NCBI GenBank assembly: GCA_032988195.1
Contig: JANTQE010000005.1
Span: forward strand, 310,001 to 374,000
Source of the DNA: Arachnomyces sp. PD_36
Lineage: Eukaryota; Ascomycota; Eurotiomycetes; Onygenales; Arachnomycetaceae
Direction of reading: 5' to 3'
Length of the DNA stretch: 64,000 nucleotides
Part shown: positions 12,240 through 23,621 of the stretch, one piece after another
Layout of the letters: the number at the start of each line of letters is the position of its first letter
Position numbering within the stretch: the first letter of the stretch is position 1
Position numbers and translations under genes: made by a program
The notes under the pieces: model-generated
Told to the model about the DNA's origin: nothing
The model's database searches: none
Seen by the model: the letters and a program-made list of their open reading frames with translations, nothing else

Positions 12240-12771
12240 ATGAAGTCCACCATCGCCACCTTTCTTCTAGCTGCCAGCTCAGCTTTCGCGGCCCCTGCCG
12301 ACGTCAAACGCCAAAACCACTCTATCCAAATTACCGATTTCTGGGCTCAAAGCTCGAATATCGCATCCGCTTATATGCATTTCGTCGTTACCGATTCGAA
12401 CTACCCAGACGACACTCCCACCGACTGCAACCTCATCTGGTAAGCCTCAAATTCCCATGCATAGGGGAAATTCGAAGAGAACAGGTAATTGACTGGTTTA
12501 TTCTAGGACCTACGGATCAACGCCCAAAGAGAGCGCCCGATGCAACAACAGCCAATACTATATCAAATTTCCCCAAGGTCCTGTTGATTTTAACCTCTTC
12601 ACGTTGGGGCTTGAGAGAGTATCTGGCCCGATCGCTGAGGAAGGGCAAATATTGCTGAGTTCGAATGCCAATGGGGGAGCTCCTGGGACGAAGTGGATTT
12701 GCGAGGATTATCCACAGTCAGGAGTGGCTGTCCACTGCGCTTATGATGGGGTCCTCGAAATGGGAGTCTAG
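12240..12771 (+). CDS. Small secreted cysteine-containing protein (candidate effector)
   Basis: Protein of 154 aa in two exons (12240-12439, 12507-12771). The start gives a textbook signal peptide (MKSTIATFLLAASSAFAAPA), probably followed by a Kex2-like dibasic site (KR at residues 23-24). The mature part has four cysteines (DCNLIW, RCNNS, WICED, VHCAY), enough for two disulfides, and a globular, beta-rich look without repeats. The general layout recalls Alt a 1 (AA1-like) secreted proteins, but I see no decisive motif, so the family stays open. The longer in-frame upstream start at 12120 is rejected because it would bury the signal peptide. Expression is probably tightly regulated, given the TATA box. 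Function is unknown; an extracellular or host-interaction role is inference only. Confidence 0.82.
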
Positions 12772-14916
12772 ACGGAGGGGAAAGAGTGATTTTGTGGATG
12801 AGAGCAGTGGATGATGAGCGGATTTTGCTTTATGTGCTTTCATTATCTCATGAGCGAGATCGCCATATAGAATAAAAATAGTGGAAGAAAGGAACCGTTG
12901 TTTACTTCCAAGCTTTTTCTCTTCCTCATTTTTCACATGTTTGGAGATAGCACTTGGAAGGTTATAAACAAACTCGTAAGGTCAGAGATCATGTTCGGTC
13001 TCTTGAGTTCATGCTCTGACCGAATGGGATGGCAATTGGACAGAAGTTTGAGCTAAGACTTGAACTCGTAGAGCCCATTTAAGATCGAAGTCACCAAAGA
13101 AGGAAATTGTTTTTGATGCCTTCAAGAAAGATATCGTTGACCACTGGCGGCTTCCAGGCTTCAGGACAGGCGAGAGAAGGGATGGTTTTCTCGTATTGCA
13201 TGCAGCCATTCTCGGGAAATTTGGTTTGGGCACCTGCAACGGGTAACCTCAGCCGCGTCTGCGACCGTTCCAACACCTCTGCCCCAAATATCTCTCGAAG
13301 CCCGTCGTCAGTGGTTCTTTTTTACCTCTGCGCGCAGGCGACGCTCGATGGACACCGAATGCCAACGAAATAGTTGATTGCGGGAATCTTCTCTCTGATG
13401 AGGCCAAAGGTACTCATTCTGGCAAGTTGCTTCGTGAATATGAATCTGCGTACTCCGACTATAAAGTGAAGAACTTGGAGAAAGAGACCGTGAACCCCTT
13501 TGTCCGGGAGGTTCACGTTGAATTTAAGTGAAGAAGGAGTCGACCGAAAAGGTGTAGCGTCCCTGGAGATCATTACTACGATAAGACCTCTCATATCCTA
13601 AAATGGACCAGGTTCTAGACCTTGGCGATCAACATCTTTAATTAACAACAACAACAACGACTTTCCTTGCGCTGAAGAAGAAGACACGAAATGCGAAATG
13701 CGATCGGGGATGAAGGAGACGAAGATGTTGAGAAATAATTCATATATAAACCTTCAACAAGACAGCAGCTGAGCGACAGGCTGGCTTGCATCGTAAGAAT
13801 CGTAGCCTTTCCCTTCCCCCATAAGTCTAGACTACATGGTTCTGACACGCCTCGTATTTTAGGGTTCCAAATCTGTTGTCACTTAGTCCATGTTGGGCGT
13901 AGCGTTGTTAGCGTGGTGCATTGTTTGCATGGAAAGTGTGCAGCGTGGACGGGCTGAGAAAGCCTGAGACCTTTTTTTGCTCTTCATTTCCCATGTCAGC
14001 TCCCGAAACCGTCCATTGGCGCTGCAACGGAAACAGGCATCGGGTGGGGATGTTCCTGGACCGTTTTCCGATAGTTCGTGGTGACACCGGGAAGCGACGA
14101 TTCTTGAGGAAAGGATTTTTCTGATGACTATTCGTCGCGGTAGGGTGCCCACAGCTGGCCTCTCTCGCTCCCTTTTTCTGTTCATTTCCTCTTGCTCTTT
14201 TCTTTCGAATCTTCAGCGTTCGACTTTTATCGTCAGCCATCCTTGAACGTTTTTAGATTTTTAGTTGATTGTGGTCAGGCTTAGCTGCAGCTAAACAGGG
14301 ATCACACCCCATGCTTCAAACATAACAGCAAGGGGGTCTTTCGTCTGAGTGGAACGGCTGTTTTGCTGAGAAAATATTGGTGCAAGCCGCAGGACAACGT
14401 GAGTCCAGAGTACAAGAACGAGAAAATACCCGGCGCAGTCGGTGCCTTCTTTATTTTTAACCACAGTCGGCCCTGGATCAACCGTCAACGAAAGGGATGT
14501 CGACGCGGAAGGAGAGGGGATAATACCACAGAAATATTCGTCATCCGACGTGCATTCTTTTTCTATTTCAGAAAAAGACCTGTCGTGTGGTGCTAAAGAT
14601 ATCTTGACATTCAAATATCTTCCACAATTATCCCTTGGGTTTGCGCTTCCCTCGATACAAAACTACGACCGACTTCGTCGAAAATCGCCCGCAGAACAAG
14701 GCTTTTACTCCCAAACCCGGTCAAATCCACCTTGCTCTGGTGTACATGGGCCTTTTGTCATGAGAACCCCGCAAGGACGTCGATTCTCACGCTGACCCGC
14801 CTCGGCGACCTACGCTCGTTACTTTTCTGAACCTCTCACCAAGTTGCTCCATCGCCGAACACTTGATTGATGACCGTTCACCACGATCGTTACCACAAAG
14901 TTCCTTGTCTTCTACC
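12772..14916. other. Intergenic region
   Basis: 2.1 kb between two plus-strand genes. It contains a short AAC repeat near 13643-13657 and several unconvincing frames of 117 codons or fewer. No RNA gene or transposon remnant was recognised. The right end is the promoter and leader of the DUF7729 gene. Confidence 0.5.
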
Positions 14917-16266
14917 ATGATACGCCCGATATGTGAGAATCTACGGCCCGGTCGGCGACGTCCAGTCTCCGCAAATCGCCGATCTTCATTGTCCCACTTA
15001 GCCTCATTATTCTTAATTCTGACGACATTACTCTTAACGCTATGCTCTCCTGTTATCGCAAGTCCCGATAATACATGCGCTCCTGGCCATGTCGACAAAC
15101 TCTCCCATTCTAAGTCTCATTCTTTGATCCTTGGGCGGGGGGCTCGACAAGACGATGTCGACGAGATCAACGAGATTGCATTAACCCCACGGGCCGACTC
15201 ACCAGATGAACATTCAGAACATCAAAAAGATAATGATGATAAAGGCCACCCGTCGAAGCCTTCTGATGATACCAAGTCACCAGCTGGAAAAGGCGATACG
15301 AAACCAGATGACGACCATGAGGGTTCGCCAGAGCACCCATCCGACGATTCGAACCCCAAAGATGAAACTAAGAAGCCCGATAATGACGATAAACCTCCCG
15401 TCACTACTAGCAGCAGCGAGAAAAGTAGTATCACGACCACATCCACTGCTGATGCCCTAACAGTCACTGCAAGTGGTACCATCAGCGCAGACACTGAGAT
15501 CCAAACCGCCCCACCCATTGGATCCGATAGCCCTCTTCCAGAACCGTTCGACAGCAATATCGGTACCAATTTCACGACCCCGAATTGCCCCAAGTTCCTC
15601 GAAGATTTCCGGAAGAACTCCACCTTTCTTGATTGCCATCCCATGTCGTTACTTATCAAGAACTCGCTAGGGTTTTTTGAACTCTCCAACTCTGCTCCTG
15701 CGGTCTCTCGAGTACTCGACGCCTCATGCGCCGTTTCCGAACCAGACTGTACAGCTGTCATGATCGACCTAGCCACACAGTTGGGCGACGACGCCAACTG
15801 TGGCCAGGAACTCGAGAATAACCAATCCGTTGTTCGAGCCGCATATAACGGACTCATCTCATATCAAGCATTGTACCGCGCAACCTGCCTCAAAAACCCA
15901 CTTACCCACAGCTACTGCTACGTTGATGCCGCCACGAACGTCAGTAACCCAGAGGACTCCTACCCCTACTTGCTTCCTCTGGGCAGCCCGTTTCCCGGAG
16001 GCGTCCGCCCCTCCTGCAATCGATGTTTACAGGCAACAATGGAGATTTTCGCCGATACAGCCAGAGTGGAAGGCCAACCGCTTGTGGATACCTATATGCC
16101 CGCAGCGCAGTTGATTAGTATAACCTGCGGGCCGAGCTTCGTGAATACGACGGTGGAGCTCGGCACGCTACCGGCCATCGACGCTGCTCCTGCTAGCTTG
16201 GGTTCAATGTCGATGGGATTCGCTTCGCTGCTGAGCGCTGGAGTTATGCTGTCTTTGCTATATTGA
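14917..16266 (+). CDS. DUF7729-type secreted, probably GPI-anchored protein
   Basis: Single-exon protein of 449 aa. The N-terminus is basic and then has a hydrophobic stretch (LASLFLILTTLLLTLCSPVIA) that acts as a signal peptide or anchor. Next comes a ~130-residue disordered linker very rich in Asp, Lys, Pro and Ser, then a Ser/Thr region, then the Cys-rich DUF7729 domain (from about residue 220: NCPKFLEDF, STFLDCHPMSLLIKNS, VLDASC, YCYVDA, DSYPYLLPLGSPFPGG, CNRCLQ, CGPSF). The extreme C-terminus is hydrophobic after a small-residue segment, as expected for GPI attachment. I chose the ATG at 14917 because frame continuity upstream lacks another ATG. The family is fungal, of unknown function, and probably sits at the cell wall or plasma membrane. 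The acidic linker is longer than I would expect and may be lineage-specific. Confidence 0.88.
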   Translation: MIRPICENLRPGRRRPVSANRRSSLSHLASLFLILTTLLLTLCSPVIASPDNTCAPGHVDKLSHSKSHSLILGRGARQDDVDEINEIALTPRADSPDEHSEHQKDNDDKGHPSKPSDDTKSPAGKGDTKPDDDHEGSPEHPSDDSNPKDETKKPDNDDKPPVTTSSSEKSSITTTSTADALTVTASGTISADTEIQTAPPIGSDSPLPEPFDSNIGTNFTTPNCPKFLEDFRKNSTFLDCHPMSLLIKNSLGFFELSNSAPAVSRVLDASCAVSEPDCTAVMIDLATQLGDDANCGQELENNQSVVRAAYNGLISYQALYRATCLKNPLTHSYCYVDAATNVSNPEDSYPYLLPLGSPFPGGVRPSCNRCLQATMEIFADTARVEGQPLVDTYMPAAQLISITCGPSFVNTTVELGTLPAIDAAPASLGSMSMGFASLLSAGVMLSLLY

Positions 16267-16693
16267 TCTGGGACGTACGGTTAAGACTAATATCCTTTCT
16301 TGTTTGCCTCATTTCCATTCTCGCACTCGTTTTTTTGACATTTGATACAATATCTTTATTCTTCTTGTGTGTGTACTTTAGCTGGAGTGCGGGCTGGGCT
16401 GTTTGACTACTGAGCGTTATATATTGTTTATATCCCCGAGTCTTTGGAAACTTTTCTTCTCTTCAACAGGTTTTCAAAAGGGAGGGAAAAGAAGGTGTTT
16501 ATTTAATAATATGATTTATAAGAATATTCGATTTGGTCTTTGAGGTGAAGCTTGTAATGTGAAGTAAATATGCTTGGTATAGATCTGCAAAAACTCCAAG
16601 ACCATGATGAGCTATTACACCTCATAAAAATTCGAACCAGCCGTACATCAAACCTTCTGCCTCTCGTCGTTCAACGATCTCCCTTCCCACATC
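16267..16693. other. Convergent 3' region
   Basis: 427 bp between the convergent DUF7729 and chitinase genes, holding both 3' UTRs. It is AT-rich around 16490-16530. Nothing else was seen. Confidence 0.5.
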
Positions 16694-18299
16694 TCACAAT
16701 CCCCGATCTCCAGACGCTTTCTTCTTCCTACACCCTGGCGCAGCCACACTATTCTTCACCCCTTCCCTCATCGCTCCAATATGCCTCCAACTCTCACTAT
16801 CCTCCCCCAAACTCCAAGCCATAACCCCACCCAAGCCCTTGTCCCCTACAATATTCTCAAACTTCTCCCTCATAAGCTCGGGCGTATCCCACGTCCAGAA
16901 GATATTGGCGTCAGCGTCCCAAAAATACTGACCTCCACCTTGGGTGTCTGTTTTGCTGTCTGCGAGGGCGGAGAGCCAGGAAGACGAGATAGTTGGGCCG
17001 GGACAGTCGCCATAGGAAGGAAGGCAGGTTAGGCCGCAGTGTTCGGCTGTGTTGCCGCTGAAACTAACGTTAGACCCCGGGATCTGGTAAAGAAAGGAAA
17101 TTTGGGGGGCAGAGGCATACCAAGACCCATACTGACTGCAACAAAGTCCCGGTTCACACCTCATACCAACAGCAGCACCACACTGAGCGTCAGTAGATAC
17201 TTCCAGGTTTTCGGGCGCGGGAGCCATATTCCCCTTCTCGAAGGTAATTGCTCCAGACTTTCCCGCGTCAGTTCCATCGGGGTTCTCGAGGACGTCGGTG
17301 GGGCAACCGATTGGGTTTTCTCCACAGTCGCCTATTGGTGATGTGGTAAACCATTTCGCGTAGTATGCGAAGCCTAGGTTAATCTTCTGTGGATCTAGGC
17401 CTAGGGCGAGGTATCTATCTACTGTTTCTAGGGAGTTTTGGACACCTGTATGGTGGGTAGTCATGTTGTTTCGGCGGTTCATTAGGTCGTATGTCATTAG
17501 CTGTTGAAAAGGTTAGTATTAGGCGAGACGGGGTATGAATATTAAGGCGATATGACTTACATTGACAAAGTCGACAGATTCCCATATTTTCGGTGCCTGC
17601 TCAGGGGTATACGCGATCATATCTACTTCCTTTCCAGGCACGGCTATAGAAAGTAGCTTGCAAGGCCCAATCGCAGCCCTAATCTCTGCTAGTAGAAGAG
17701 GGAAAGTCTCTATCTCAGAAACCCTTTCTGAATTCGGAATCTTTTTATAATCGTCACCGTTACCTCCTGGGTATTCCCAGTCGATATCTATATTTCAGTT
17801 AGCTTTGTGTAATAAGCATCCCCAAGCTCAACAAGGACACCAAACTTACCAACTCCATCAGCTCCAAGAGTATCAAGCGTCGCGGCAACGTTCTTTGAAA
17901 ACAGAGCCCTTGTAGTTTCATTTGTCGCAGCAAGAGAGAAACCAGCATTATCCCCCCAGTTACCAACGGCTATAAGCACCTTCGTTCCCTTATCAAAGAG
18001 GTTGGTGACATTTGCAACCGACATGAAAGGCTCAAATGGCTCCGCTGGGTCCGTCGTGAAGAGGGTGGATTTGGCCGCGCTTATTATAACGTGGTCAATA
18101 CCAGTGGTAATATTTGGGCCTGGGAGAATGGTTTTGTGGTATCTATATAGACGAGATTAGTATAGGAACAGATATCGGTTTCTAGAGGGGTTGGGCTCTG
18201 AGCTAGGGGAAAGGAGACGTACTCGTCAAGATACATGACGAACCGGGCGCAGACTGCCTGGGCAGCTACGAAAGCGAGAAGGATCAAGTTGGCCAACAT
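16694..18299 (-). CDS. GH18 chitinase with CBM18 inserted in the catalytic domain
   Basis: Secreted endo- or exo-acting chitinase of 446 aa in five exons: 18299-18223, 18142-17850, 17787-17561, 17500-17121 and 17057-16694. It has a signal peptide (MLANLILLAFVAAQAVCA). The GH18 catalytic motif GVDIDWEYPG (DxxDxDxE, Glu as acid) is assembled across intron 2. MTYDLMNR is the conserved strand-6 region and QYFWDADANIFWTWD...GGVMAWSLGEDS is the last barrel strand. Between strands 7 and 8 lies a complete hevein-type CBM18: CGAAVGMRC, then CCSQYGSCGNTAEHCG, then C..C. Its central Cys is created only when intron 4 (63 nt) is removed. Insertion inside the barrel, rather than at an end, is notable. No GPI signal is present. 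Roles could be wall remodelling, mycoparasitism or nutrition. Confidence 0.92.
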
Positions 18300-19084
18300 T
18301 TTTGTGGTATACGAGATTGTATTCTTGGATTAAATTATATCGAAGAACGTCGTTGAGGAAGAAAGAAAAGGGGTAGGTAGAGTATTTATAGGTAAAACCT
18401 GCCTCCACCCCCATTTAGTCAAACCGTGAATTGCGGCCTTGAGGGTAGACAATAAAAGAGTCATATAAACCCTGTGAGTCCTCTCTTTGCTGTTCATCAG
18501 CAAACTGGTTTCATATAATGGTGTGGGTATCAAAAGTTTGAATTCACCCTCGACATATTATACAGCAGCGACGGGTGCACCTATGAATATAGAAAGATAC
18601 CATTGTTTGGTTTCTAATCCTGAGTAGAAACAAACAACGGTATTTTAGAGCCGAGGTGGGGGCTATTTGTTTCCACTTAAGACCACCACTAGATCTGTTG
18701 TCTCCAAAGTATTGGAAGATTGGATAGCCGTTGCATGGTATAGAAAAAGCAACTGACCTCATACTTATGATCTCATACATTTCTTGGGCCTTTAGGCAAG
18801 TAAATGTATCTAATAGTCTAGAAACAATGCGTAGGGCGTTAAACTGCCGGGACGCTTCGTACGTGCAGACACTAACGGTGTTTATCCGGGAGAATTTGAA
18901 ATGTTAGGGAAAAGCCTCACGGCTTGGAGTAGCTAAACTCTTTGGATTGGGATATATTGCAACATACTGTGGCAAGTGAGTCTTGCAAGAGAAGAAGAGG
19001 TCATGGAGAAAGATGCGGCAAGGAAAATCAAATAACGGCATATACATCATTAAAAGGGCAGAATAAGAGGTCGTAAAAGATAAA
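18300..19084. other. Intergenic region, chitinase promoter and AFI1 3' flank
   Basis: 785 bp between two minus-strand genes. It contains the chitinase TATA box close to its left end and the AFI1 3' UTR at its right end. No gene was seen. Confidence 0.5.
18383..18390 (-). promoter_or_regulatory. TATA box (TATAAATA) of the chitinase gene
   Basis: On the minus strand TATAAATA lies about 84 nt upstream of the chitinase ATG, the same octamer as at the other secreted-protein gene at 12 kb. Confidence 0.5.
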
Positions 19085-21558
19085 TCAACTTCTCCTGGTC
19101 CCTGGGCCATCACCCAATGCTACCCCTGCAAGACTCTGCGTGCCTTGGTTTGCCGAAAAGCCCTGTACCAAGCCAGGACTGGGTAACCCATCCTTCTCCC
19201 GCTTCACTCGCATATATCCAAGTTTTGCGAATCTTCCAAGGTGTGACCAGAAATGCCTTCCAGCTTCGTGGGCTGCGATCCGGTCCACTAGATCGACAGT
19301 TGCTTCTCGAACAGCCGAATCGGGATGGAAAAGGCCCATGCTTATATAAAACAACCCCGCGTTACTTTCTGGGGTAACAGTCAGGAGCTGACAAATGTCG
19401 CTATAGTTCCTGACGGCTGCAGACAGAGCAAGGTATATAGCGCCAGAGTCCGCGTGTGACAGTTTAAGAGTACGTAATCTGTCGTGATGATGGTGGAGGT
19501 CGAGGGATTTAACAGGCCTCGCAGCACTGTAAAGAGCAGTAATATCCTGAATGAATGCGTAGTAAGAGCGTGTATTTCGCCAGCCCTCAATACGGGATAC
19601 CGAAGCAGATAGCTCGCGCTGTTTGGAGGCTTCATCCGACCATACATATCCATGGCCGCGAAGCGTGGCAGGATCGGATGGATCTGGCTGCGTCCCGCTC
19701 GGGCTTTCAGCTGACGCTTCTTCTCCGGGGCCCATGATGTAGAGAGCCGAAGCGCCGTAGACGATTTCCTCAAATGTAGCAGATATTCTCACAAATTTCG
19801 TGATATATGCTCGCCACTTTGCGCGTATGGCGCCTTCACCATGTCTGGATGCAATACTTCGAACGATATCCTCCATAAAGAGATTATCCCCCGTTGGGTC
19901 AGCCAAGTTCGATGCGGAAGCTCCATTGGCTGGGGCTGCTGGAGTTTGTTGTTGGAAGTAGACCAGTCCTTCCGTAACTGGTGCAGGGTCGATGCGATTG
20001 CTAATCTTCATGCGGCCAGTTGGCAAGTCACAGAGAAGATCCCACCATTCATGGTGATTGGCGAAGGCGGGGTTGGTAACACCAGCAACAAAACCAGGTA
20101 CCTTGAGTAGGTCATCAACCTTCGATAAATCGGTGTATGGGAAAGCATGCCGTGAGAAGCCACGTAATATGCCACCAGAGGCGAGAGCACAAGCAGCCAG
20201 AACAGCTTCAGCAACTTCACCTGATGGGCGGTTGTGTCCTAAAAATATTACCCGTTTTTGGGTAAGTAAAGCGTTCACTAAGACAATAATTGGGTGCGTA
20301 TATGCGCCACTGGTCGTAAGGTGAGGATGGAGCGCGAACGGCTGGGGAGAGGTGGAATGGGTATGTGAAAATATTTGTATTAACTTGATCAAGGAGAAAT
20401 CGCCGACGGTCTCGGGGGATATGGCGGTAGGAACTTTAACAGGGATTGGTATGTCGTTGTACATGACTTTGGTCTCGAATTCGTGGGTGTCCCTCGGAAC
20501 GGAGTAACGCGATTCTAGTTTTGTTGGTGACTCTGGAGGCTGGTCCCCTCTGGCAGCAGCTTCGTCCTCTAGGCGCTGTTGGATCATACGTTCAAACTTT
20601 TCAACAAACATATCTTTCGCATCACTGGCTTGCAAAACATGCCGCTCAAGAAGGGAAAGCCGGGGCATTAGTGAGAGGTCCATCGCGTTGACGGCATGAT
20701 ATAGTGACGCTAACGTTTCAGGGAAGGGTGAATTAAAATAATCTTCTAGAGCCAGCAGAAGTAAAGGCTGTGGTTGTTAGCAGAATTCTTTTAGCAGAAG
20801 ACGGGAATTTACCTTATATATATGGAGAAAGGAATGCCGCGTACAAATGGCCATTGCTTTCACAACAGCTCCTCTGTTATATATATTAGCCCGCGGATGA
20901 AGATAACATGAAGGATTTGGGAGACATACCGTTTCGCCGTGTTGTCCTGCTTCGTATTTACAAGGTTGAGAACATACATCAAGGGTGGACCTTCTTCGCC
21001 ATCCTCCTCATCCTCAGCTTCATCTTCATTTAGTTTTTCTGAACCTTCCGAATCTTGACCATCACCCTCGGACCCGTTCCCACCGCCCTCGTTGTCCCCT
21101 CCCTTCTGGCCTTCATTGTCTTGGGATTCCTCCTCGTCGGCACTGGTATCCTTATGTAAAAAAAATATGGTCCAATCCTGACTTCGGACGTGCGTCTGGT
21201 CAGGCAACATGAGTTCTGCAAGCATATGTTCATCCCCACTGATGGCACCAGGATACTGATGTTCCATAATCGGGCCACGATCTATATGGAAGGACGCGAC
21301 CAGAATATATTCGACATGGCGTTCGGGCGAATCGAGGGGGTATTGAGACTTGTATCTCTTCTTCCTTGGCTCCGCAGACCGTTGCCTCGAGGATGGCCCT
21401 GAGTTTCCGGGAGACCTTTGCGCAAGCGATTCTTGCCGGTTCAACTTCGGTGGCCCTCCACCGCTTGTATTTCCAGAGGCGGGAAACGAAGCAAACGAAG
21501 CTGGCTGCTTGTCCTGGGAGCCATTGGTGGATGGGCGATGGGGGAGGGTCTTCGACAT
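19085..21558 (-). CDS. AFI1: Arf3-interacting polarity protein, DENN/SPA type (Afi1/Mesa)
   Basis: Cytoplasmic, membrane-recruited protein of 790 aa in three exons (21558-20930, 20873-20813, 20767-19085). In budding yeast Afi1 binds the GTPase Arf3 and helps maintain the polarity axis. The N-terminal third starts with a disordered Ser/Pro/Arg segment. It is followed by VEYILVASFHIDRGPIMEHQYPG, the hallmark start of the Afi1 docking/uDENN region, and an acidic linker (EDEAEDEEDGEE) before PPLMYVLNLVNTKQD. The central region (SLIKLIQIF ... HPIIVLVNALLTQKRVIFLGHN) is the SPA/cDENN-like core. The C-terminal part is helical. The short middle exon (61 nt) codes the conserved KAMAICTRHSFLHIYK block. 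It is divergent from RLC1 across 676 bp, which places a hyphal-polarity factor beside two septation genes. Confidence 0.9.
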
Positions 21559-22234
21559 GATGGCGTATGTTCAAGAGAGGATGTTACTGCGCCGGAGAAG
21601 TTTGGGATATCAATGGCATAGTCGTGTCCTTTAAGACTAGGGGTGGGAGAGAGCTAAGTAGGAAACAGTTGTCAGCGATAGCTTCAAATGCACAGGAGCA
21701 AACATGGTTCAGGGGTTAAGAGCCCAACGGGTCAACGAACCTGGTCCTTATGGGGACGGACGAGCGGGATTGCGTGGTGCTATATACCAGGAAAAGAGAG
21801 AAAGGGATAGCAATGGGAGAATGTCCATGGCATCCTCTCCAACATCGGATGAACTTCGTTGTCGTCTCTCTCTTTGCCTCTCCACCTTCACTTTCTTTTC
21901 TCCACAACCCAAAAAGGAAACTAGTACGTATCTTTCGTATCTTTTCTGTATCCCAAACGCCAATGATACGCACGTGCCATGGTTCCAGTCAGGATGACTA
22001 AGACCGAAGACAAGCTTTGCGGAACGGAAATACTATCATCCCTTTGTTTACTTTCTTAATCGTCTATCTTGATGGGCGATAAGCAGCAGTGAACTCTTGC
22101 GACGACGTTATGGTTGAAGTCCATGAGTTAAATTTCTACGGCTGATAAATACTCTCGGGCTCTTTTATTAAATACGGACAAATCAAGAGACTTCATACCC
22201 TGCGCTTTCAAATTCTAGGGAGGCAAACAGCACA
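21559..22234. promoter_or_regulatory. Divergent promoter region, AFI1 / RLC1
   Basis: 676 bp between divergent start codons of a polarity gene and a cytokinesis gene. It must hold both promoters. Open frames here are shadows or chance. No TATA element stands out. Confidence 0.6.
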
Positions 22235-23269
22235 ATGGTATGGTCGCATTCTCATATCAGCGTTATCTCAAATACTTTGCATAGCTAACAATCGGTGTGC
22301 ATGTATAGGTAACCCCCAACACTACCCCATACAAACCCTCTCCCCTCTCCTTTGGCTCTCCCCGGACCTCGCCATTCCGCAGACAATCTTCAGTCTCTCC
22401 CTCAACAGTTCTCCATCCACACACTCCGGGCAGCTCTCCCGGAAGAGGCTATACACCAGTCCAGTCACCAAGTAAATTAAATCAATCCCATACTGCCGAA
22501 GATGGGGAAGTTTTCACAGGCGGAAGCAGCCCCATCGCAGCCCCAAAATTCCGGGAGCTTCCTGAATCACCGACGCGGGAGACTGGCTCCCAGAGGAGTT
22601 ATAGTACTATGATGAATAAAACGAATGGGAATGCGAGCGGCACGATTGATAATGATGCACTGGAGAAACTTAGACCGGCACAACTCCGCGAAATGCGGGA
22701 AGCTTTTCAAGCTCTCGACAGAGACGGCGACGGACAGGTGAATAGAGACGATGTAGCTGATATACTTTTAAATCTGGGTAGGATAGGCCTTGGTGTTATT
22801 GAATTCGCTGAATAGCTACTAATACTATCATGCTTGATTAGGCCAAGACTCATCATCATCAGCAACCTCTCGATACTTCCCTCCCGGAGCTCCTCAGTCG
22901 ATTAATCTTCCGACCTTCCTCAACACCCTTTCTAACCTATTAGCCCCGCTATCTTCCCAGGAGGAGCTCCTCAACGCCTTCTCGGCTTTCGATGATGACG
23001 ATAGCGGTCAGATTGATTTAGACGAACTTCGAGATGCTTTAATACATACGAGTCCGGAGGCTGGTGAGAGCCCATTGACCGAAAGAGAAATCGATGACGT
23101 TGTGAGTGGTTTCACGGGCAAGAAAGCTTTTGGCAAGAGGGGGATGAAGACTGGAGGAGGGGGAAGAAGGGGAGATGTTTTCCACTATCAAGAGTTTGTA
23201 GGAAGTATTACGGGTGGTGCAGAATCGGGGCAAGCCTCTGAGGGGCAAAACGGAGTAGATGCCCATTAA
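22235..23269 (+). CDS. RLC1: Myosin regulatory light chain, EF-hand (Rlc1-like)
   Basis: Likely binds the IQ motif of type II myosin and regulates the contractile ring. Spliced CDS: 22235-22237 (ATG only), 22309-22777, 22842-23269, giving 299 aa. The N-terminal ~115 residues are disordered and Ser/Pro/Thr-rich with RRQSS at residues 25-29. This resembles the phosphorylated Ser pair ahead of the EF-hands in fission yeast Rlc1. EF-hand 1 (residues 138-149, DRDGDGQVNRDD) looks able to bind metal. A second hand has degenerated. A third loop (208-219, DDDDSGQIDLDE) is also intact-looking, and the last lobe ends with HYQEFVGSI. If the first exon were wrong, translation could start at 22609 and lose the phospho-region. 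It lies 352 bp upstream of BUB2 on the same strand. Calmodulin or Cdc4 are excluded by the long N-terminus and the weak hands. Confidence 0.86.
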
Positions 23270-23621
23270 CCAGCGTTCACCTGTAAATGGATTGGGATGG
23301 AGTAAACGGCTTAACGACTGTATTTTCTTCAAGTATTTTACCGAATAAATCCCCATTAAAGCGTTTCTTCAAAGCTCGCCTCTACCATTAAAGCGCACTC
23401 ATCTTTGGGCGTTTAACCTTCCTCTCTCTCGGGTACCTCGACCGCAACCATTGGCTGTAGCGCCAAGACACCGAATCCCTGGATAAGCTTAGATCGCGTT
23501 TAACGCACGGACTTCCCGATAGCAAGAAGATCGCGATAAGTCGCAACTCCTCCCCACCACTTCACCGGCATAACGTAAGATATCAACAAAGTTCCTTCTA
23601 CTAAACGTCGCGGAGGGCATC
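23270..23621. other. Intergenic, RLC1 3' flank and BUB2 promoter
   Basis: 352 bp between two tandem plus-strand genes. Nothing beyond UTR and promoter sequence was seen. Confidence 0.5.
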
